Shown piece after piece: positions 59,082 to 64,000 of a DNA stretch of 64,000 nt (position 1 is the stretch's first letter; every line of letters starts with the position of its first letter). The stretch is from Chitinophaga filiformis (lineage in GTDB: Bacteria; Bacteroidota; Bacteroidia; Chitinophagales; Chitinophagaceae). Location of the stretch: the NCBI RefSeq assembly GCF_021646545.1, contig NZ_JAKIRP010000016.1, forward strand, positions 143,763 through 207,762, given 5' to 3'. A program made the position numbers and the translations under genes. Under the pieces are notes generated by a model, which searched no databases, had not been told where the DNA came from, and saw nothing but the letters and a program-made list of their open reading frames with translations.

Positions 59082-59909
59082 TTATTTTTTTATAATAGTG
59101 TTAAGTATCTGAACTAATTCACCAGGTTTAGATAGAAAAGGACTATGGCCTGATTTGATCTCATAAGTGTTTAAAATATGTGCTTCAGCAACCATCTGTT
59201 GTTGAAACGGAAAGCTGATCGCTTTGTCTTCCATTGTATAGATGTAGTATTTATTAGCGATGGTGCTGTAAACTTCATTACTATAATTCAGAGGAGTTCC
59301 GGCAGCGCCAACAGGTTCCGGGCGAAGCTTTTGTACCAATAGATCAATATCTTCATCCGATCCGTCTTTACAGAATACCTCACGCATATTTACCTCAGGA
59401 TTTGCAATCGTTACCGTACTTCCATCAGCAGAAAATGCTAATACAGAAGGAATAGATGTTCCTTTGTCCTTTGCTGAATAATCGAACACACTGCTACCGC
59501 TTTGAGGAATAAATCCTGCAACGTATATCAATTTTCCTATTTTCTGAGGAACTTTACAGGCTGCCTGTGTAACTATTGCACCACCCAGGCTATGTCCGAC
59601 CAGGACCACAGGACCATTCAAACTATTGATAACATCAGTCACCTGTTTGACATATCCATCAAAGGTTATTTCATTAACAGGTGTTTGATCGTTACCATGG
59701 CCAGACAATTCCACCAAAACAACTTTATTTCCGTCAGCTTCTAAAGATGCTTTTACCTTATCCCATACAAAAGATGCCTGCCAGGCACCATGCACCAAAA
59801 CAAAAGTGGAATGATTCCCGTCTTTTGCTGCTTCATCGTTATCCTTCGAACAGGAATTTAAGGATAGTATCAATAGTAATAAAAGCGCTATGTCTTTAAC
59901 GTATTTCAT
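59082..59909 (-). CDS. Alpha/beta hydrolase lipoprotein
   Basis: 275 residues. Lipobox LNSC lipidates Cys20. FVLVHGAWQASFVWDKV carries the oxyanion-side HG motif, VLVGHSLGGAIV the nucleophile Ser107, and NTYEIKSGHSPFLSKP the triad His near the C-terminus. It resembles esterases of the MES/pyrethroid-hydrolase group. Substrate unknown. Upstream, about 215-250 bp away, lies a copy of the 37-bp motif. Confidence 0.85.
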   Translation of the reverse strand: MKYVKDIALLLLLILSLNSCSKDNDEAAKDGNHSTFVLVHGAWQASFVWDKVKASLEADGNKVVLVELSGHGNDQTPVNEITFDGYVKQVTDVINSLNGPVVLVGHSLGGAIVTQAACKVPQKIGKLIYVAGFIPQSGSSVFDYSAKDKGTSIPSVLAFSADGSTVTIANPEVNMREVFCKDGSDEDIDLLVQKLRPEPVGAAGTPLNYSNEVYSTIANKYYIYTMEDKAISFPFQQQMVAEAHILNTYEIKSGHSPFLSKPGELVQILNTIIKK

Positions 59910-60125
59910 ATTTATATAAATCTTTGTTTAATTTATCTTCAGGAGAAGATGAACCAGGAAGGAATTGACCTGTTCCTATTTTGTAAGACCAGGCATTATG
60001 CAGCTCCAATATGCTCACCTTTTGGTAACAACAACTACCGTAACAGCACAAGGCAGCTCAGTTTACGAGTTGTTTTGTTATATCACCTTGACAAGGCAAA
60101 GTTGCAGTACAAAGAAGAGATGCGT

Positions 60126-60162
60126 TTTGTGAAAAAGCTCAATTTTTAGGGAATATGGATCA
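60126..60162 (-). promoter_or_regulatory. 37-bp motif, copy 2 (divergent)
   Basis: Matches copy 1 at 29 of 37 positions. The first half is TTTGTGAA and the end AATATGGATCA. It lies in the 337-bp spacer between the AraC gene and the hydrolase lipoprotein gene, which otherwise holds nothing I can support. Confidence 0.4.
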
Positions 60163-60246
60163 ACAAACAGATATACAGCGTCCTTATAGCGTTTGGGTTA
60201 AAACATACGAATGAGATCAGGAAAAAGTACAAACGTAATCATCCTT

Positions 60247-61104
60247 CTATCTTTTCTTATCTGTCTTATTTAGTAAACGGAAGTCTGAAGGTGGTGTGTG
60301 ATATTTATCATGAAAGCTTTTCGTAAAATTGGCCAGGTCATTAAATCCACAGTCAAAAGCTATATCTGTGATACGTGCATCGGAAACTAAAAGCAGTTCT
60401 GCAGCTCTTTCCAGCCTTTTGTTTTTAATATAACTGGCAGGAGAATCATTATATATCTTTTTAAATTCCCTTTTAAATGAAGAAACGCTCAAATTAGTTT
60501 TTTGTGCTAATTCATCGACATTGACCTGGGAAAACAGGTTAGCTTCTATTACTTGTTTGAACGTATAAGTTGCTGGTGAAAAAAGTTGGGACAGTATGAC
60601 CTGTATGATTTCGGCATCTTGTGTCTGTGATAACAAAAGAATGATCTCCTTCAGTTTTAAAACTAAAATTTCATCATTTACCAAAGATGGGTTTTCAAAA
60701 TAAAATAGCAGGCCCTCTATATATTTTTGAATCAAAAAGTCGTTGTTGATCTTTCCGCTTGACTGGTTGGAGATCTTTTCCCTTTTCTGAAATATCGATG
60801 GAAGCTCTCTCTCGTAAATTTTCTTTAGTATGTCCGGATGGAAAGTGACGATTACAATTTCGCCATCGCTGTTATTGGAATCGGCAATCTGTTTCCCCGA
60901 GTTCAGGCAGTTTAGCAATAATGCGTGGTTGGCAGGGATATTGATAGAGTCATTATCAAATTGAAATTTGGTCTCTCCTTTCAACATGTACAATAAACAA
61001 GCCTGTTCTGCCACAGGGAAAGCAAATTCAAAAGGCGGCTTAATATCTACCTTTTGAATGAATGTTTTCCCAAACAACTCAAATTTTTTATAGTCAGTAA
61101 CCAT
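60247..61104 (-). CDS. AraC family transcriptional regulator
   Basis: 285 residues. The N-terminal cupin-like domain (about 1-150, with FAFPVAEQACLLYMLKGETKFQFDNDSINIPANHALLL) senses an unknown ligand. The C-terminal double helix-turn-helix (about 190-278) has LAQKTNLSVSSFKREFKKIY, the second helix ITDIAFDCGFNDLANFTKSF, and the closing TPPSDFR. It resembles ExsA-like regulators with DUF6597-type sensors. A 37-bp motif lies 92-128 bp upstream, so autoregulation is plausible. Confidence 0.92.
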   Translation of the reverse strand: MVTDYKKFELFGKTFIQKVDIKPPFEFAFPVAEQACLLYMLKGETKFQFDNDSINIPANHALLLNCLNSGKQIADSNNSDGEIVIVTFHPDILKKIYERELPSIFQKREKISNQSSGKINNDFLIQKYIEGLLFYFENPSLVNDEILVLKLKEIILLLSQTQDAEIIQVILSQLFSPATYTFKQVIEANLFSQVNVDELAQKTNLSVSSFKREFKKIYNDSPASYIKNKRLERAAELLLVSDARITDIAFDCGFNDLANFTKSFHDKYHTPPSDFRLLNKTDKKR

Positions 61105-61195
61105 TTAGCTATTTTATTTATTGTATCGCGTAGTTACCTTAAAATTGATTATCAATATTGACAAAACAAAATTGAAATCTCAGGAATACAAATAC

Positions 61196-61232
61196 TTTGT
61201 GAATCAGGTCAATTATTTGGCAATTTGGTTCA
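61196..61232 (-). promoter_or_regulatory. 37-bp motif, copy 3 (upstream of the AraC gene)
   Basis: TTTGTGAATC ... GGTCAATTATTTGG ... TTGGTTCA; 34 of 37 positions match copy 1. It lies 92-128 bp upstream of the regulator start. Confidence 0.55.
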
Positions 61233-61516
61233 ACCGGCAGTTCACCCCACCACCACAGCGAATTTCTTTTAAATATAATATAGTTCCGTTGTTCTGCAGC
61301 GGCATCCATCAACTCCTCTTTGTCCTGCCCCTCAAACTGCCCTTTTAGAGCTTGTAAGGACCGTGTTTGGAACCATCATGCCAGCCAGAAGAACACTGGA
61401 GCAAAGATATGGCTTAGGGAAACATCCCATGGAACAGCTATGAGAAAAATATGCGCAAGATTCTGCTTTAGTCATAATCAATTAGTGAAAAAATGAGCCC
61501 GGCTGGGCATAGATAG
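61233..61516. other. Spacer with a possible decayed ORF fragment
   Basis: A short frame from ATG 61379 (PARRTLEQRYGLGKHPMEQL, then TGA) continues in the same frame as EKYAQDSALVIIN. This could be a worn gene fragment, but it is too short to call. Nothing else is recognised between the AraC promoter region and the terminator. Confidence 0.3.
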
Positions 61517-61571
61517 CATAAAACAGCGGGAAGAAGGCACCTTGAAGCCGCTTTCTTCCCGCTGTTTTATG
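61517..61571 (-). terminator. Long-stem terminator of the astacin gene
   Basis: Perfect 19-bp inverted repeat (61517-61535 with 61553-61571, core AACAGCGGGAAGAA) with T-rich tracts on both sides, downstream of the gene ending at 61638. Confidence 0.8.
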
Positions 61572-61637
61572 GACATCTACATACAGCTACCTGTTTTATC
61601 ATCTTCTACCGATACACGGGTCCTGATCATCATACAC

Positions 61638-62864
61638 CTACCATCCGGCATACGTATACCCCGGTCCGGCCAATATGCCCACGGAAGACCAGGTGCAACC
61701 AGGCACAGGGTTCATGCTTCCATCGTAACGGCAATGTGTTGTAGCGGAAGCGATATAATATTGGTTCTGACCCGGTTCAATGGTCACAGAACCATCATAG
61801 CCTCCGGATTGCCCGGGATGGATAGACTGCGAGAGCCTGTATTTTACCTGTAATCTGCGAGGGAGATTAATTTCCACCGTGCATGCGGCATCAGCATACA
61901 CCTTTACACTAAGATGGCTTATATTATACTGTTCCCAATCACTGCTGTAATCTTCATAGCTATATATCGCCTTTAAGAAAACAGGCCGGTAAAGGGCGTC
62001 GACAGACTCGAGATCTCCCGCAGAGAGGCCGCAGAAGTTGGGCCAATAGGGATTACCATCTACTCTTTCAATAGTAGGAATGGTTACATCAAAAACGAAA
62101 TTAGGATCTGTTATAACGGAGGGATATAACATGATGGAATTAAAGTCAAAGGTGCCGATATCGAAACCATTCATACCCCTATCAACATAGGTTTGGAAAT
62201 TGTGTTCCATCCCGGGCCTGATATTGTCCCAGTTAATGGCAATAAAGTTGTTACGATCGGCTCTCGACTGTTCATGAAACAGTCCTACGGCATGACCTAT
62301 TTCATGGATCAGGGCACATTCAAGACCGGAAGTCTGCGTAAACCTGATCGTCTGTTTGCCGCCGGAACGCCCCACAGCGGAAGAATTCTCAGTACTGCCC
62401 TCGAACTCAACGTAATCACCCTGACCGGTGCCTGGCACAAAGTCGATGCCTGTTGTTGCCTCCCAATGCTGGATGGCCCAGTTGATCATGTTCATGCCTG
62501 TGCCTGTCACATTTGAATTAACTGTAAAAGGAACGACTCCACCCGGCCACAGTTTTGCGGCATCACCTATTACGGCGCGGGCACTGGTGTCAGATCGGAA
62601 TGCATTGACCTGTTCCTGTGTGAGCATTATATCGCCTTCGAGGCGGTAATGGTCGCCGGCCTTTTCAACATACAGGACTGATTTCCCTTTGGTGATCTTT
62701 ATCACCTCACCAGGCACATAATCTTTCGGAAAATAGAAATTGTTTCCTTTGCCGCTGATTTCACGACCAGGCGCCTCTTTCTTTTCAGGAACAGCGCTTT
62801 CCTTTTCCTTGCAACCGAACCAGCAGATTGCCAGGATCATTAAGAGGGAGATTTTGGGTTTCAT
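61638..62864 (-). CDS. Astacin-family (M12A) metallopeptidase, lipoprotein
   Basis: 408 residues. Lipobox CWFGC puts the lipidated Cys at 18. A propeptide-like segment (20-100) precedes the catalytic domain. The zinc motif HEIGHAVGLFHEQ gives His187, Glu188, His191 and His197, and the Met-turn SIMLYPS gives Met245 and Tyr247, all as in astacin. Residues about 300-408 form an extra Cys-containing beta domain. It probably degrades proteins at the cell surface. Length exceeds a minimal astacin because of this extension. Single gene. Confidence 0.93.
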   Translation of the reverse strand: MKPKISLLMILAICWFGCKEKESAVPEKKEAPGREISGKGNNFYFPKDYVPGEVIKITKGKSVLYVEKAGDHYRLEGDIMLTQEQVNAFRSDTSARAVIGDAAKLWPGGVVPFTVNSNVTGTGMNMINWAIQHWEATTGIDFVPGTGQGDYVEFEGSTENSSAVGRSGGKQTIRFTQTSGLECALIHEIGHAVGLFHEQSRADRNNFIAINWDNIRPGMEHNFQTYVDRGMNGFDIGTFDFNSIMLYPSVITDPNFVFDVTIPTIERVDGNPYWPNFCGLSAGDLESVDALYRPVFLKAIYSYEDYSSDWEQYNISHLSVKVYADAACTVEINLPRRLQVKYRLSQSIHPGQSGGYDGSVTIEPGQNQYYIASATTHCRYDGSMNPVPGCTWSSVGILAGPGYTYAGW

Positions 62865-63700
62865 GTTTTGCTTGATTTAGGGTAGGTTAAGAAAGATATG
62901 ATGATTGATACAAAACGCCGGTCAGGCCTGGGTCCTATAGTCAAGTTCTGGGTCGGGGGGAATAATGGTTTGAGCAGTCGGGTTGATAACTTTAAGAACA
63001 CAGGTTGTATATCGAATATACAAAAAAATGGCGATTGCAAACTGGGGTATCCAGGTTTAATAAATTCATAATTTTCGTTACAGCATCAGTATGTTGGTCG
63101 CATGTTGTTTGCTTAAAACAGATCAATATACGATCAACCTACGACTAACCTACCTCGTATCCATGTTTCATCCTGCTTTCATCATAAACGTTTACTGCTA
63201 TTACTCTTTGCCTATCTATCTTTACTCACCTGTTTTACCAACAGTTCCACATCCAGGCAATAGTCGACAAAAGGATCAAACTTTAAAGGAAGCGGTACTT
63301 CCAATTCGATCTATCTGCTACCTCAATATTAGCTCTGCCGAAATGCTCTTAGAGAGGTACCAAATGTTTATTGTTAGTGCTTCCGCTTAGTAGCACAGAT
63401 GCTATTATGCACCCGCCCCAGTAACGAAACACTGATTTATTTAGACGCGCCAATGGCACGGATTTTTCCAAAATATGTCGGACAAACACAAGTAAAAGTG
63501 ATACGAATGTTTAACGATCTTTTCTGATTACATCACAAAGCTAAGAAGAAAACACATGCGGAAAATACGCATTTTCTTCCTTCAAAAAACAGCACAACAA
63601 TCTGATTTACAAACAATTAATAACATAAAGACAAAATAGAGAAAATCAAGTACTTTTCGGACACTCTTGTTGTCTCGCTTAAATACCGCTTTGACACCGC
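62865..63700. other. Gene-poor spacer upstream of the astacin gene
   Basis: No coding frame I can support; the 99-codon frame at 63091-63390 has no promoter, no family signal and unlikely composition. An 8-bp palindrome TTGTATAT/ATATACAA with a 3-nt centre lies at 63005-63023 and could be an operator for the astacin gene, whose likely -7 box (TATCTTTC) is near 62900. Confidence 0.5.
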
Positions 63701-63772
63701 TTAGATACCGCTAATCCTACGTTAATCCTACGTTTAAAAACGTAGGATTAACGTAGGATTAGCGGTATCTAA
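63701..63772. repeat. Perfect 35-bp inverted repeat with 2-nt spacer
   Basis: Left arm 63701-63735 and right arm 63738-63772 pair without mismatch. Inside each arm AATCCTACGTT is present twice in tandem. Weaker symmetry (ATACCG-type blocks) extends about 20 bp further on both sides. No ORF or T run lies next to it. It could be a cruciform, an IS-derived end, or a structured RNA. Confidence 0.85.
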
Positions 63773-63809
63773 AGGGTATCAAGACGGTATCTGTCTTAGT
63801 ACAGAAAAA

Positions 63810-63903
63810 CTTTACAGTTTTTGCAAGAAGTTTCAGGATTGACTTTACAGGTTATTGAAATAATTCATTATTTGCTTTACAGATGTGCAAATTAAGCTTT
63901 ACA
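63810..63903 (+). repeat. Four phased CTTTACA repeats
   Basis: CTTTACA begins at 63810, 63843, 63875 and 63897 (spacings 33, 32 and 22 bp, about 3, 3 and 2 helical turns). Three are CTTTACAG. They lie just after the long palindrome and before the window edge. A protein-binding array is one reading; the gene they control would be to the right. Confidence 0.4.
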
Positions 63904-64000
63904 CTGCTATTTCTGTTGTTTTTACCTTCTTTTTAGCGATCCATCTTCGCTTTAATGCTCCACTGGCTAAATGAGCCTGATTAGGCGTCAGATTATTGCA

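Noticed and set aside
59949..60149. 66-codon frame between the hydrolase and AraC genes
   Set aside because: No promoter or recognisable product; its end overlaps the 37-bp motif copy. Treated as spacer.
63091..63390. 99-codon open frame
   Set aside because: No promoter, family signal, neighbour or protein-like composition; likely chance in AT-rich DNA.

Overview
The window looks like chromosome of a Chitinophaga-like Bacteroidota. The signs are a type IX secretion (T9SS) type B adhesin with a PorP/SprF partner, TonB-type outer-membrane barrels, several Bacteroidota-only small families, promoters of the TTTG / TAnnTTTG type instead of TTGACA/TATAAT, and few Shine-Dalgarno sequences. No phage module, plasmid origin or CRISPR array was seen. 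Species was not determined.

Layout. 1-15.6 kb is mostly housekeeping: two tandem SRPBCC proteins and an ABC-2 permease, sppA, folK and a deoxynucleoside kinase, a YhiN/BaiN flavoprotein, an MG2/plug-type surface protein, a class 3 lipase, a GH19 enzyme, GNAT, DUF892, YbhB and NUDIX proteins. Two intergenic spacers (about 4955-5111 and 10608-10896) carry promoter and terminator signals without a convincing ORF and may encode small RNAs. The second lies under four TTAAC repeats phased at 11-12 bp. 15.9-17.3 kb holds an exported beta-helix protein. 17.3-29.25 kb appears to be one five-gene transcription unit of about 12 kb: a Tat-exported Gfo/Idh/MocA oxidoreductase, a phage-tail-collar protein, a periplasmic-binding-protein-like protein without signal peptide, a 2582-residue T9SS type B protein built from 8 A and 7 B modules, and a PorP/SprF protein. 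29.4-30.4 kb holds a protein strikingly like eukaryotic sphingolipid delta-4 desaturase (DES1). 30.5-52.2 kb is again mainly ordinary: heparinase-type lyase, glycosyltransferase, MacB/FtsX-type permease, tRNA-His, an outer-membrane barrel, pcm, phosphohexomutase, a phosphoribosyltransferase and a membrane Fe-S / CCG-domain redox pair. It also contains REP-like repeats and a MITE-like element.

52.3-61.1 kb is AT-richer and accessory. A tRNA-Gly(CCC) gene is followed by a 2.7 kb island that ends in a perfect 74-bp copy of the tRNA, and a third, decayed tRNA 3' end lies inside. The proximal segment carries a zinc-ribbon protein and a broken gene. The distal one carries a translationally coupled AAA ATPase / TOPRIM-like DUF4276 pair, a plausible anti-phage system. 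A DUF6934 gene with a 55-aa partner lies just before the tRNA. Further on, a 37-bp motif occurs three times, each upstream of a minus-strand gene, one of which is an AraC regulator, suggesting a small local regulon. The last kilobase is gene-poor and has a perfect 35-bp inverted repeat and phased CTTTACA repeats.

All functional calls come from reading motifs and recalled family resemblance. No database search was run.
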